Positions 13,273 to 20,939 of a stretch of 28,642 nucleotides of DNA are shown here, piece by piece. The translations under genes were made by a program, and so were the position numbers. Below the pieces are notes generated by a model. That model was not told where the DNA came from and ran no database searches. It saw only the letters and a list, made by a program, of their open reading frames with translations. Origin of the DNA: a virus. The number at the start of each line of letters is the position of its first letter. The first letter of the stretch is position 1. The stretch covers positions 1-28,642 of the IMG/VR virus record IMGVR_UViG_3300032006_000061; one strand, given 5' to 3'.

Positions 13273-13820
13273 TACGAGTCAGCCAATCCGATAAGAGTTA
13301 CCCGAGAATTAGAATCCATGTTCACGTTAGAAGCATAAAACTCTATCGAGGTGATACCCCACGATCCTCCGGGTTGTGCTACACCGCCAGTTATCCATCT
13401 CATATCTCCGCTATAGCCAGAGCTTTTACAGCGGCCACCAAATCCTTGCCAAACAGTAGGCTCATTAGCTGAATAGTTCATTATGTCTAAAATAATGGGA
13501 TTGTGACTAGAAACAGAACCAGTATCACCATCGATATTGCAAACCCAACCATACGTCCCCAACGTATTGTCATCTGTAGCTGATCCACTTATCCATGAAG
13601 ATCCTTGTACCGCTAAATATGCGTTGTAATAAGCAGATCCGGTTTCGCCATTCATACGCATATACAAACCTTGCGTACCCCAGCCAGCGCCGGTAGACGA
13701 GTCAGTCAAAAAATTTGCTACGACTCTTATAGTTTTATAAGTCTGTGGAATACCCGTAAAAGAAAGACTTGTTGTACTACCAGCAAAATTGCTAGCCGCA
13801 ATAACATCTGCGCCGCTCAT
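13272..13820 (-). CDS. Tail-fibre tip protein, paralog 2
   Basis: A 182-residue protein when started at ATG 13820, which forms TAATG with the stop of paralog 1; the frame extends 17 codons upstream, but that would overlap the paralog. It shows 'SLSFTGIPQTYKTIRVVAN' at residues 18-36, 'GLYMRMNGETGSAYYNAYL' (the usual 'RxNGDxGxxYY' strand of the family), 'NPIILDIMNYSANEPTVW' and a closing 'ITSIEFYASN...RVTLIGL'. The fold is probably a jelly-roll that trimerises. No N-terminal anchor is present, so it may attach through paralog 1 or compete for the same place. Role: candidate receptor-binding tip. Confidence 0.72.
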   Translation of the reverse strand: MSGADVIAASNFAGSTTSLSFTGIPQTYKTIRVVANFLTDSSTGAGWGTQGLYMRMNGETGSAYYNAYLAVQGSSWISGSATDDNTLGTYGWVCNIDGDTGSVSSHNPIILDIMNYSANEPTVWQGFGGRCKSSGYSGDMRWITGGVAQPGGSWGITSIEFYASNVNMDSNSRVTLIGLADS

Positions 13821-14422
13821 TAACTTGCCGTCCCCACTCCATATAATGTCCACATAGAATCGGTGTACCAATAATTGGACGAATTGAACATATCAATCTG
13901 GTCTATAGCAGCATTAGCTTCGAGTCTAACTAATTCTTCAGTAGCCATGTTTCCGTACCACGACGAATCGGAAGGGTCATACCATTTTGTCCACATTGTT
14001 TTTGGTTTATCCGTATTCGAATAACCGGGAAGCCACATTTCTATACATTGACCACCGATTTCGTTAGCCATAGAGGTATCTGTGCTGTACCCCCCAAAAT
14101 AGGCATAGTTAGTACTACTAGCACTATTCCAAGCAGCAGTATATGGGCCAGCGGAACTACTGTAAGAACCAAGTTCTACTCCACAACCAAAATATTCTGC
14201 GCTTGTGCTTCTTAAACGAAACAAACCATAAGAACTATTAGTGATATTGCAGTTGCCGACCAAATGCAAAGCATGATAGGTCTGAGGAATGCTTGTAAAC
14301 GAAACAGTACTTGTTGTGCTGTTCGTTGTCATTATGTCAGCAATCCACGTATAGGCAGGGTCGTAAGAAACACCGCCGCCGGAGGCACCTAAGATCGCTG
14401 CTTTAGAAGCCCCAAAAGGCAT
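13820..14422 (-). CDS. Tail-fibre tip protein, paralog 1, with anchor-like N-terminus
   Basis: A 200-residue protein. Residues 1-16 ('MPFGASKAAILGASGG') match the N-terminus of the glycine-rich protein at 11632-12459, suggesting a shared attachment module. Then comes the tip domain with 'STVSFTSIPQTYHALHLVGN' (38-57), 'LFRLRSTSAEYFGCG', 'CIEMWLPGYSNTDKPKTMW' and a final 'SMWTLYGVGTAS'. The same order appears in paralogs 2 and 3 just downstream. GGAGTTTCA stands before the ATG. The gene begins 9 bases after the stop of the fibre shaft gene at 14432-15109. It probably binds the fibre shaft by the N-terminus and the host by the tip. Confidence in family relation is high; in function moderate. 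Confidence 0.73.
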   Translation of the reverse strand: MPFGASKAAILGASGGGVSYDPAYTWIADIMTTNSTTSTVSFTSIPQTYHALHLVGNCNITNSSYGLFRLRSTSAEYFGCGVELGSYSSSAGPYTAAWNSASSTNYAYFGGYSTDTSMANEIGGQCIEMWLPGYSNTDKPKTMWTKWYDPSDSSWYGNMATEELVRLEANAAIDQIDMFNSSNYWYTDSMWTLYGVGTAS

Positions 14423-14431
14423 TGAAACTCC

Positions 14432-15109
14432 TTACTGGAAGTCTTGACCAGCTACAAACCCATACCAAGTAGGAGTCGCACCACCATCAAACGTGACGAA
14501 ACAAACAATATCCGCCCTCGACGCAGTAGTCGTCAACGTCGGAGCAGTACCACCAGCCCACTTAACATTCGTCGTAGCACTATTCACCTGAAAAGCACCC
14601 GTCCGTGACCCAGTACCATCCTGAGTCAAAATCAAAGTAAGTGCGGTACCAGCCTGCAAACCAGAATCTGCTGGCAAAGCAAACGTAGCGTTATTGTCTA
14701 GTGTCCAAGTTTGGGTGTTGCCATTAGCTTCATCAATCGTTGGGGTAGCACCAGTGTTACCACCGGCATACACCGTTTCGGAATAGTCCTTGTGGGTAAC
14801 CGCCGACATGACCTGATCTGCGCCAACAATGGCACCAGAAAGAGTCGCACCAGCAAGTGTCGCACCAGTCAAAGTGCTAGACCATGTAGTTGTGCCTGTA
14901 CCAGTGTGCTCCAAAAAGGCGTTCGTGGCACCATCAGCAGCGTTATTAGCTCCAATACCCAGTTTCGCTTCTAGGGCAATAAGAGCAGTTGAATGCGCTC
15001 CATGCACCTGATCGTGTTCGTAACCAGAAGCATCCAAGTCAGTGGTAGATGCTGGGGTTGGCTGATTCGTTGATGTATCTAACGAAGTTGGATAGTTAGA
15101 TGAAGGCAT
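14432..15109 (-). CDS. Tail fibre shaft protein
   Basis: A 225-residue fibre protein. The opening 'YPTSLDTSTNQPTPASTTDL' followed by 'VHGAHSTALIALEAKLGI' is the usual N-terminal block of phage fibres that start in a coiled 'ALEAKLG' helix. Residues about 80-97 ('LTGATLAGATLSGAIVG') form short repeats typical of a beta-helical shaft. The end (ADSGLQAGTALTLILTQDG, then 'FVTFDGGATPTWYGFVAGQDF') is the well-known C-terminal domain of small fibre proteins. An AGGAGATATAA ribosome site precedes the ATG. It likely carries the tip proteins encoded next. Alternative: a head fibre, because the capsid genes lie just upstream. Confidence 0.75.
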   Translation of the reverse strand: MPSSNYPTSLDTSTNQPTPASTTDLDASGYEHDQVHGAHSTALIALEAKLGIGANNAADGATNAFLEHTGTGTTTWSSTLTGATLAGATLSGAIVGADQVMSAVTHKDYSETVYAGGNTGATPTIDEANGNTQTWTLDNNATFALPADSGLQAGTALTLILTQDGTGSRTGAFQVNSATTNVKWAGGTAPTLTTTASRADIVCFVTFDGGATPTWYGFVAGQDFQ

Positions 15110-15118
15110 TTATATCTC

Positions 15119-15556
15119 CTATGGAACCAAATCGAGGGTAAATATTCCATCTGCGTTCCATTGGATTTGGAACGTACCAGATGTTGTACTAAATGATCCC
15201 CCGAAATCTATGTAAGCGACTAACCGATCATTAGTTGTGTCGTCGTCATAAATTACTGCTGCTGCTACACCAGTTAATGTCGAACCAGTCCATGAAACAT
15301 CATCAGCATCCCATTTAAGTTTCCCAGATCCATCAGAAGTGCTAGTCAACGTCACGCTGGTAAGAGCTTTACCGCCCGTATCGTATCCTGTCCCTGAAAT
15401 TTCACCTGAAGCATCGCTTTTATTTGTTGCAGTTTCAAAGTTCGGAGTCCACGAACTATCAAGCAACATGCACTTAAAACTGTGAGTATCTAAATCTAAA
15501 TCAAGGTCATTTTTTAAAGCTGCCTCGAATGTTTCAACAAAAAGTCCACTAGCCAT
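15119..15556 (-). CDS. Capsid-accessory / decoration-like structural protein
   Basis: A 145-residue protein of a widespread phage family that usually follows the capsid gene. Typical blocks are 'FETFEAALKNDLDLD', 'SFKCMLLDSSWTPN', 'EISGTGYDTGGKALTSVTL', 'KLKWDADDVSWTGSTLTG', 'AAVIYDDDTTNDRLVAYIDFGG' and 'FQIQWNADGIFTLDL'. These blocks together strongly suggest a beta-sandwich structural protein; whether it decorates the capsid or serves the tail is unsettled. It stands between the polybasic mini-gene and the fibre shaft. AAGGAACG lies rather far (12 bases) before the ATG, so translation may be moderate. Confidence 0.7.
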   Translation of the reverse strand: MASGLFVETFEAALKNDLDLDLDTHSFKCMLLDSSWTPNFETATNKSDASGEISGTGYDTGGKALTSVTLTSTSDGSGKLKWDADDVSWTGSTLTGVAAAVIYDDDTTNDRLVAYIDFGGSFSTTSGTFQIQWNADGIFTLDLVP

Positions 15557-15600
15557 TAGTACTACTCGTTCCTTGGATCGGCTTTGGCCTAATCGTTACA

Positions 15601-15702
15601 TCACCGTTTGGTTTTTGCATAAGTCTTTTTCTTCTTTGCAGCGGCAGCAGCCTTTTTACCTTTAGCGGTATAAGGATACTTCTTTCCATTAACAATAGGC
15701 AT
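15601..15702 (-). CDS. Polybasic mini-protein beside the capsid gene (33 aa)
   Basis: A 33-residue frame with eleven Lys, one Arg and no acidic residue. It opens 'MPIVNGKKYPYTAKGKK' and continues with an Ala run and 'KKKKTYAKTKR'. Similar tiny proteins with the 'KKYPYTxKGKKAA' opening occur next to capsid genes in other phages (from memory), which supports reality despite the lack of a clear ribosome site. It lies in the 228-base gap between the capsid gene and the decoration-like gene, just after a hairpin. A DNA-binding or capsid-interior role is an inference from charge and place. Confidence 0.6.
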   Translation of the reverse strand: MPIVNGKKYPYTAKGKKAAAAAKKKKTYAKTKR

Positions 15703-15727
15703 GATTTGAATGATAGCAGAGGATGAT

Positions 15728-15764
15728 GGAGGGGCCGGGGAAAGGGGGAAAACCCGACCCCTCC
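15728..15764 (-). terminator. GC-rich hairpin after the capsid gene
   Basis: In the minus-strand transcript, bases 15753-15764 (GGAGGGGUCGGG) pair with 15728-15739 along 12 positions, using one U-G wobble; the 13-base loop is U/C-rich. On the plus strand the same position would be a C-A mismatch, so the stem is better on the coding strand of the capsid gene. No U-run follows, so it may be a partial terminator or a 3' stabiliser that sets the high capsid mRNA level. Confidence 0.65.
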
Positions 15765-15784
15765 AAACCTCTATGGGCTAACTA

Positions 15785-16729
15785 TTAGTTAGCGCCAATG
15801 CTGGAAGCTGATTCCACACGTTGCATACAGGCTTCACGGAAGATGCCGTATCCAACTAGGTGGTACCAACCAATTGGGTTGAACCGACGCAGAGTGTCAG
15901 TCACAGGACCAACAACAATGCTTGGGTCAGGCCCAAAGCCCGGAGCACGAGAGAACGCTTTTGCAAGCGCTTGGCGTCCAGCTATGAGCGTTTGGTAAAC
16001 ATCGACGTTCGAAGCGCCACCGTTTTCGATTAGACCTGCACGGGGGTTTTCGATGTAGTCGATACCGTTGAATGTGCCGATCATGCCTGCACGAATCGGT
16101 GCACCTTCTTGGTACAGTTGGTACTGGATAACGTCAGTTACCGCTGTGTCTCCACGAAGATCGTAGGAAACGTCAGGGTGAATGATCGCCATATAGTTAC
16201 CGTTTGACCAACCGGGAGCGTTACGTCCACGAAGCTGTGCGACGGCCTTACGACCTTCGGCAGCGGTGTAAACGTCTGTAGCGGTGATAGCACCACGACT
16301 GGACTGCCCGACATGCGTTACGTTTGTGCCAGCGTTGGCGACATCGGAAACGATTTTGTCGAGAGAGTTAGCCATGTTGTAGCCGACAACATTCGCAGCG
16401 TCGGAGTCAACATTCAGGAACGATGTTCCTCGAACCTTGGCACTCGTGATAACCGCATTACCGTACTCAGCGAGGTTCACTGTTACGGCGCTGTCGGTGA
16501 TCGCTACTGCTGTTACATCAGCATTTTCTGTCAGCGCTGTAGTTGCTTGGTCAAGCTCACCGATGAAAGTGAACTGCACACCAGAACCATTGTGGCTCTG
16601 AGCAGTTGACCGCACATCTGCGAGCATTTCAAATAGGGGTTGTGAGCGAAGAGCGAAGTAAGATACCTGTTCAAACGCCGTTTTTACCTGATCGTCGAGC
16701 GTACTCGTCGTTACTGTAGGTGTAGCCAT
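15785..16729 (-). CDS. Major capsid protein, N4-gp56 family
   Basis: A 314-residue HK97-fold capsid protein. Visible family blocks: 'FEQVSYFALRSQPLFEMLAD' near residue 20-38, 'SGVQFTFIGELDQATTALTE', 'VNLAEYGNAVITSAKVRG', 'VGYNMANSLDKIVSDV', 'NYMAIIHPDVSYDLRGD', 'FNGIDYIENPRAGL' and 'YQTLIAGRQALAKAF' towards the end. These match the N4-gp56 family (TIGR04387) in order and spacing, although the protein is shorter than N4 gp56. It has a good ribosome site (GAGGA before ATG). A scaffold-like gene precedes it by 38 bases with a promoter upstream; a hairpin follows. It forms the icosahedral shell. Confidence 0.9.
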   Translation of the reverse strand: MATPTVTTSTLDDQVKTAFEQVSYFALRSQPLFEMLADVRSTAQSHNGSGVQFTFIGELDQATTALTENADVTAVAITDSAVTVNLAEYGNAVITSAKVRGTSFLNVDSDAANVVGYNMANSLDKIVSDVANAGTNVTHVGQSSRGAITATDVYTAAEGRKAVAQLRGRNAPGWSNGNYMAIIHPDVSYDLRGDTAVTDVIQYQLYQEGAPIRAGMIGTFNGIDYIENPRAGLIENGGASNVDVYQTLIAGRQALAKAFSRAPGFGPDPSIVVGPVTDTLRRFNPIGWYHLVGYGIFREACMQRVESASSIGAN

Positions 16730-16767
16730 TGAGAATCCTCATGGGTTAGGACTCCCCTAGCGTTAGA

Positions 16768-17241
16768 TTAAGTGCTTGCTCCCCACAAGAACCCTTCAGA
16801 TTCCATCAAAGCACGTAATTCATCTTCGTTAGTTGTTGCTCTAATGCGTTCGTCAAGATCAGGTGAACCAACCGGCTCTGCACCTTCACCAGCAGCTTGT
16901 ATACGCTGCTCACCGTTTAACGCTTCAGTTAATGCTCGGGGCTGCGGATCGGGAGCGTTCGCTCCAACAAACCCAGCGGCTTCAGCTTCGGCTCTAATAG
17001 CCTCAACTGTTAAATCGCCTTCGTAACCCTTCACAAAATAACTTACACGAGCATCATCAGGGTCTAACCCTGCTGATCTAAACGTATCACGACGCTGGTA
17101 TTGAGAAGCACTTTCTTCGGCTGCTGAAGCTCTAGCTTCTGCTTCCTTTAACCGTGCTTCCATTTCACGTCGCCAGTTCGGTTTCGATTCGGTTGAACTG
17201 CCAGCACCTTCACTGTCACCAGTGGAGTCGATGTCTGTCAT
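16768..17241 (-). CDS. Capsid scaffolding protein
   Basis: A 157-residue acidic protein directly before the capsid gene, the standard place for scaffold. A Ser/Gly/Glu-rich disordered start (residues 1-22) leads to a charged helix (WRREMEARLKEAEARASAAEES), a coiled-coil that helps scaffold oligomerise. Then 'FRSAGLDPDDARVSYFVKGY' and 'LTVEAIRAEAEAAGFVG' form a block I associate with scaffold-like proteins of actinophages. A disordered Pro/Glu-rich part follows and a short C-terminal helix (NEDELRALMESEGFLWG) could bind the capsid protein. AGGTGAG lies before the ATG. No protease motif is seen, so it probably leaves rather than being cut. Confidence 0.72.
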   Translation of the reverse strand: MTDIDSTGDSEGAGSSTESKPNWRREMEARLKEAEARASAAEESASQYQRRDTFRSAGLDPDDARVSYFVKGYEGDLTVEAIRAEAEAAGFVGANAPDPQPRALTEALNGEQRIQAAGEGAEPVGSPDLDERIRATTNEDELRALMESEGFLWGAST

Positions 17242-17340
17242 ATGTCACTCACCTAAAATACGCGCTTTAGCCGGTGGTAGCCGAAGCGGAAATCTGATAA
17301 AACATGCGCTCATGCCGCACACAATCACACAATACTTAAA

Positions 17341-17369
17341 ACATTAACTTTGATGTATGTGAGTGTCAA
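17341..17369 (-). promoter_or_regulatory. Sigma70-like promoter for scaffold and capsid
   Basis: On the minus strand, a perfect TTGACA (17369-17364) is followed after 17 bases by TAATGT (17346-17341), matching the -10 consensus at its first two and last positions. The -35 overlaps the TGA stop of the preceding gene. Transcription would start near 17334, leaving a leader of about 90 bases before the scaffold ATG at 17241. It lies in the largest gap within the minus-strand structural block that has no gene (17242-17365). Position and spacing are convincing; the -10 is mediocre. Confidence 0.5.
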
Positions 17370-18532
17370 GTACTGGCGGCACCTAAACCAATGCCACCTT
17401 GGTCGCTGATGAGAAGGCCTGCGTTACCAGCGAAAGGTGCTAGTCGTGTTTCTCCACGACGGCGGAGTTTTGTAGCTGCAACTGAATCAATACCGAAACT
17501 ACCTGCGGCTAATTCGCTGGCGCTAAATGTTTCTTCGCCAATCAATTGAGACAACATGCCTGCACGGGTAGCTAGTTTTGGAACATCCGAAATACCAACG
17601 TTGGCTTGTTCTAACCGTTCAGCGGTACGCTTCGTTAAACCGGCCCCAACGGTATTCATAACAGCCGTTGACAGTTCCGCTGATCTCATTTGCTGCTCTT
17701 GCTTAATGAGATCTTTTGTTTTTACAGGGTCTAGATAGTAAGCAGCTACCCATTCGTCGTCTAAATTGTAAAGTTCTTTTAATTGTTTAATCACGTCAGC
17801 ATTCGCTGTATCTCTAGCTTGATACGCTAACGAAACACGCCGCTGGAACTCGTTACCTGAAACGTCGTATTGGATAAGTGTTTCAAAATCCTTAGCGTCG
17901 TCATAAAAACCGACAGGCATATTCGCTGCCCGTAATGTTTGACGATAAGTGTCTTCTAACTGTACATATTGCAATTCTGAAATAGCGTTAAACCCAGCAT
18001 CTCTACGAAGTTTCATGGCTGGGAAACGACGATCATATTCAGGACGTTCACGTAAGCGTTGGGTAATAGTCAAAGAATCATCTCCCATGATGAGAGACTC
18101 TTTAATAAATTCAACAAGGCTTGCTACGTCTTCGTCCGAAAAACCATAGGTTCTTAACAGTTCAGCGGCGATACCGTATATGCCGCCTCGTGATCCATAA
18201 GGCGGAGTCCAACCACCTACCTCCGGGGGTGTCGCCCCAACAGGATCACCTTGAATGTCGGTGACATTGCCTTCTGGGTCTGTCCATTCTCCGTACAGTT
18301 CATCAAGAAAATTTCCTTCAGCGTCTGAAACTCTGCCATCTTGCAAAGTGGGGCGGAATACTCCAATAGGAGCATTTGCGTCTGCGTCCCAACGACCTAA
18401 AGCTTCGGTCATGCCAATGGCTGTACGGGCAGCTTCGAATCGGGTATCAAAAGCTGACCGTGACCATTCGCCACGATCAACAATAGGTGAACCAAATTCT
18501 GCTTGTGCTAACAAATCAGAAAACGCAGACAT
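17366..18532 (-). CDS. Probable internal virion protein (388 aa)
   Basis: A helical, charged protein without membrane segment. Start: ATG 18532, preceded by GGGAGGAG and forming TAATG with the upstream gene; the open frame 9 codons further up is not needed. Residues 160-260 contain 'LRERPEYDRRFPAMKLRR', 'AISELQYVQLEDTYRQTLR', 'NMPVGFYDDAKDFETLIQYD' and 'VSGNEFQRRVSLAYQA', a pattern I have the impression of seeing in virion proteins of actinophages and aquatic phages. The C-terminus is Gly/Ala-rich ('NAGLLISDQGGIGLGAAST'). It is the fourth gene of a coupled block with a giant protein and lies just before scaffold and capsid genes; an ejection-protein or internal-core role fits. No enzyme motif is visible. 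Confidence 0.55.
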   Translation of the reverse strand: MSAFSDLLAQAEFGSPIVDRGEWSRSAFDTRFEAARTAIGMTEALGRWDADANAPIGVFRPTLQDGRVSDAEGNFLDELYGEWTDPEGNVTDIQGDPVGATPPEVGGWTPPYGSRGGIYGIAAELLRTYGFSDEDVASLVEFIKESLIMGDDSLTITQRLRERPEYDRRFPAMKLRRDAGFNAISELQYVQLEDTYRQTLRAANMPVGFYDDAKDFETLIQYDVSGNEFQRRVSLAYQARDTANADVIKQLKELYNLDDEWVAAYYLDPVKTKDLIKQEQQMRSAELSTAVMNTVGAGLTKRTAERLEQANVGISDVPKLATRAGMLSQLIGEETFSASELAAGSFGIDSVAATKLRRRGETRLAPFAGNAGLLISDQGGIGLGAAST

Positions 18533-20148
18533 TAGACACTCCTCCCAACTGCGCCCCACTTCTTTAAAATACTTTCTACGACTGCACGACCTGATTGCCG
18601 AGCATTTTTAGTGTTTTCCCATTCGGGTAAAGAACGAACATAGACCGCTGCTTCTGGGATAGTCATTTGACGGAACCCAGTTTCCGGGTCAGACACTCCT
18701 TGGGATATAACATCGAACATTCCTCTGTCTTTGCCGAAAAACTCTACGGGTCTTTCAAGAAGAGATGAAGCTTTTGCTTCGTAACCAGAGAAATAGTTTT
18801 CTGGTAAGAACCCTTGATCCATGATGGTTCCCAATTGTGGGTAAGTGTCCCGTGCTAATCGAGCGAATCCTGCGCTGATACCTGAGAGTGTTGCTTGTCC
18901 TGTAATGATTTGTTGGGCGTAATTGTGAAGTGTTTGTTCATCAATTTCCAACATATAGTTACGGGCTTTAGCTTTAACTTGGTCGTACATGCTGGCGTGG
19001 TCGCCTTTGCCCATGTTTGTTATAGCAAGTTCAGCATTATTGTAGATAGCTGCTTCGATTTCGTCATCGTCCCATCCCATAATGTAGGTATCACGGGCAA
19101 GTTGATGGATAATTGCTTCGTCTACTTCATCTAAGTTGACACCGAAATTGGCAAGTTTTTTCTTAACCTTGTTAATGTTATTTTCAAGTGTGCGTTTTTC
19201 TTCGGCTTCTGTTTGTCCCCATAGTTTTGCTTCGTTGAGCCGAAATGTTTCCCAATTTTTAGTTTGTCTTACTAACTCTAAAAAATAGCTTTCATCTATG
19301 CCGGGGTTTGCATCTAGGTAGTCTCCTAAAGAAACACTCGGAATAGAGTTGCCATTTATATCACGGGTGATTTCCCAACCGGGTTGCTTAAAGAAATCAT
19401 TACGGATTTGTTGCTGAAGATAAGTAACAAACCCATTCGATTTACCGGGAGCAGGGGCATCCCCATCACCCGGTATTGTTCCACCGCCGGGAACTGCTGG
19501 AGGTTGTGGGCCGATATTAGTATGTCCACCAAATACTGGTTCAGTAATCGCAGGAGCATCGGGTGTTGGTTGTTGCTCTAATGGACCTTCAGGTGGAAGA
19601 ACCGAAATGCTATCCGCCATATTGGGGGATGTATCAACCGTATTGGGAGATTCAGTTGGCTCTTCAATAAGTTGATCTGTTTCATCTGGGATATTCGACT
19701 CATCTACAGACGCCCACGGATCAGCCTCAATATATTCTTGGAAACTTTTTAGAAACGCTCCCTCAAATTCTGCCCCACTATATTCACCTACTCCTTCTAA
19801 TACGGTGCCTCGTAAGCTGCCGCCTGAAAGAAAAGCAAATATTTCATCTGGAGATGAACCTGCATCAAGTTCATCTCCCATAGCAATAAGATCTTCTATC
19901 TCATCTTGAAGCGCTGTGAATGTCCCCCAAGTTGTTCCTTTAGCAAAGCGTTTAGGAAATAACTTCCAAAAGGTTGCGAACTGACCTTTCCCAAAATACT
20001 TATTCTTGACATCAGCATCCCCACGCAACAAGCCGTCTAGTTCATCAGCAGACAAAGTTTTGAACGCCCAAAGAAAAGACTGTAAGGCGTCTAACTGTTC
20101 GTTTATTGCATCTTCTTTACGTTGCGCTAATGATTTTGGCGTACTCAT
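18532..20148 (-). CDS. Probable internal virion protein (538 aa)
   Basis: A long, mostly helical protein. ATG 20148 is chosen because it makes an ATGA overlap with the preceding gene, instead of 20172. N-terminal helical part (residues 1-155), a Pro/Gly/Thr-rich flexible linker at about 163-236 with many acidic residues, then a second helical part with 'NNINKVKKKLANFGVNLDEVD', 'IIHQLARDTYIMGWDDDEIE' and 'GISAGFARLARDTYPQLGTI', and near the C-terminus 'MTIPEAAVYVRSLPEWENTKNA'. The last part resembles ends of phage internal proteins in which a short helix and 'YVRSLPEW' motif recur. Two folded parts on a flexible linker suit a protein that must unfold or thread during DNA ejection. No catalytic motif seen. 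Confidence 0.55.
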   Translation of the reverse strand: MSTPKSLAQRKEDAINEQLDALQSFLWAFKTLSADELDGLLRGDADVKNKYFGKGQFATFWKLFPKRFAKGTTWGTFTALQDEIEDLIAMGDELDAGSSPDEIFAFLSGGSLRGTVLEGVGEYSGAEFEGAFLKSFQEYIEADPWASVDESNIPDETDQLIEEPTESPNTVDTSPNMADSISVLPPEGPLEQQPTPDAPAITEPVFGGHTNIGPQPPAVPGGGTIPGDGDAPAPGKSNGFVTYLQQQIRNDFFKQPGWEITRDINGNSIPSVSLGDYLDANPGIDESYFLELVRQTKNWETFRLNEAKLWGQTEAEEKRTLENNINKVKKKLANFGVNLDEVDEAIIHQLARDTYIMGWDDDEIEAAIYNNAELAITNMGKGDHASMYDQVKAKARNYMLEIDEQTLHNYAQQIITGQATLSGISAGFARLARDTYPQLGTIMDQGFLPENYFSGYEAKASSLLERPVEFFGKDRGMFDVISQGVSDPETGFRQMTIPEAAVYVRSLPEWENTKNARQSGRAVVESILKKWGAVGRSV

Positions 20149-20939
20149 GTAGGTCGCACTTTCTCCATCCAATCCATCAAACGTGAAGTGCTGTCCTTAT
20201 GCTGCATAAACCCAACATTGTCTGGATACTTAGTTCGTATATCTTGTCTTATTTGCGCCCCAACATCGTATTGTTCGCCACGATCCTTAGCAGCTAAAGC
20301 TGCGGTTCTCATACCTTTAATAAAGTTTTGGAACCCAGTTGGATCTGTTTTCGTTGCATCGAAACCAGCAAGGTCTATAGCTTGTTTCGCATACATTTCT
20401 TCTAGCATTGCCATGTCGGGGAGCATGACTAATCCTTGTTGCGTTTCCCCTAGTTTCTCTTCAAAAAGATCAATGTCTGTTTCTTTGAACTTGCGGTCAA
20501 GTGTCGGGATGAACTGATCTTTGTCTTCTGTTGCTGCCAGAACTTGCTGTGGGCTAACGCCTAGTTGTTGTGCTCGTTCCGTAACTTCAGACATAACATC
20601 TAACATTCCGTTAAAAACAATTTCCGGGTCGTAGAGTTCTTCTACGTCATTTTGGAAAGTGATATGTCCTTCAACAAATAATGCTTTGACTAAGTTCTCG
20701 TATTGTTCTGGGTCGCCTTGGATACTTTGCAAGTATTCGTACATATCCATTGAAGTAATGGGTGACGGCTCAATACCTTCAAGATTACGTTTTTGTCGTT
20801 CTGCTGCATCTGCGGCTTGGACATACGGTGAACGAAGAACAAGGTTGTAACCGACTATAAAACCGGGACTACCAGAATAAACGCCACCGATAACGGCATT
20901 TACTTCTCGTTGGGTTTCGTCAAATGTCTCGTCGCTCAT
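20145..20939 (-). CDS. Probable internal virion protein (264 aa)
   Basis: Not recognised by family. ATG 20939 forms ATGA with the stop of the giant gene, so it is preferred to the ATG 45 bases further upstream. The protein is helical and acidic in the middle: 'YEYLQSIQGDPEQYENLVKAL', 'EELYDPEIVFNGMLDVMSEV', 'RAQQLGVSPQQVLAATEDKD'; the final third is Lys/Arg-rich ('SRLMDWMEKVRP'). A Gly-rich patch near residues 15-30 ('AVIGGVYSGSPGFIVGYN') could be a short membrane-active or turn region. It is coupled on both sides and stands between two large virion-type proteins, so a part in the same internal complex is the best guess. Confidence 0.55.
   Translation of the reverse strand: MSDETFDETQREVNAVIGGVYSGSPGFIVGYNLVLRSPYVQAADAAERQKRNLEGIEPSPITSMDMYEYLQSIQGDPEQYENLVKALFVEGHITFQNDVEELYDPEIVFNGMLDVMSEVTERAQQLGVSPQQVLAATEDKDQFIPTLDRKFKETDIDLFEEKLGETQQGLVMLPDMAMLEEMYAKQAIDLAGFDATKTDPTGFQNFIKGMRTAALAAKDRGEQYDVGAQIRQDIRTKYPDNVGFMQHKDSTSRLMDWMEKVRPT

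Noticed and set aside
16313-16609. A 98-residue plus-strand frame within the capsid gene
   Set aside because: It is antisense to a well-conserved capsid gene and shows no protein features or ribosome site.
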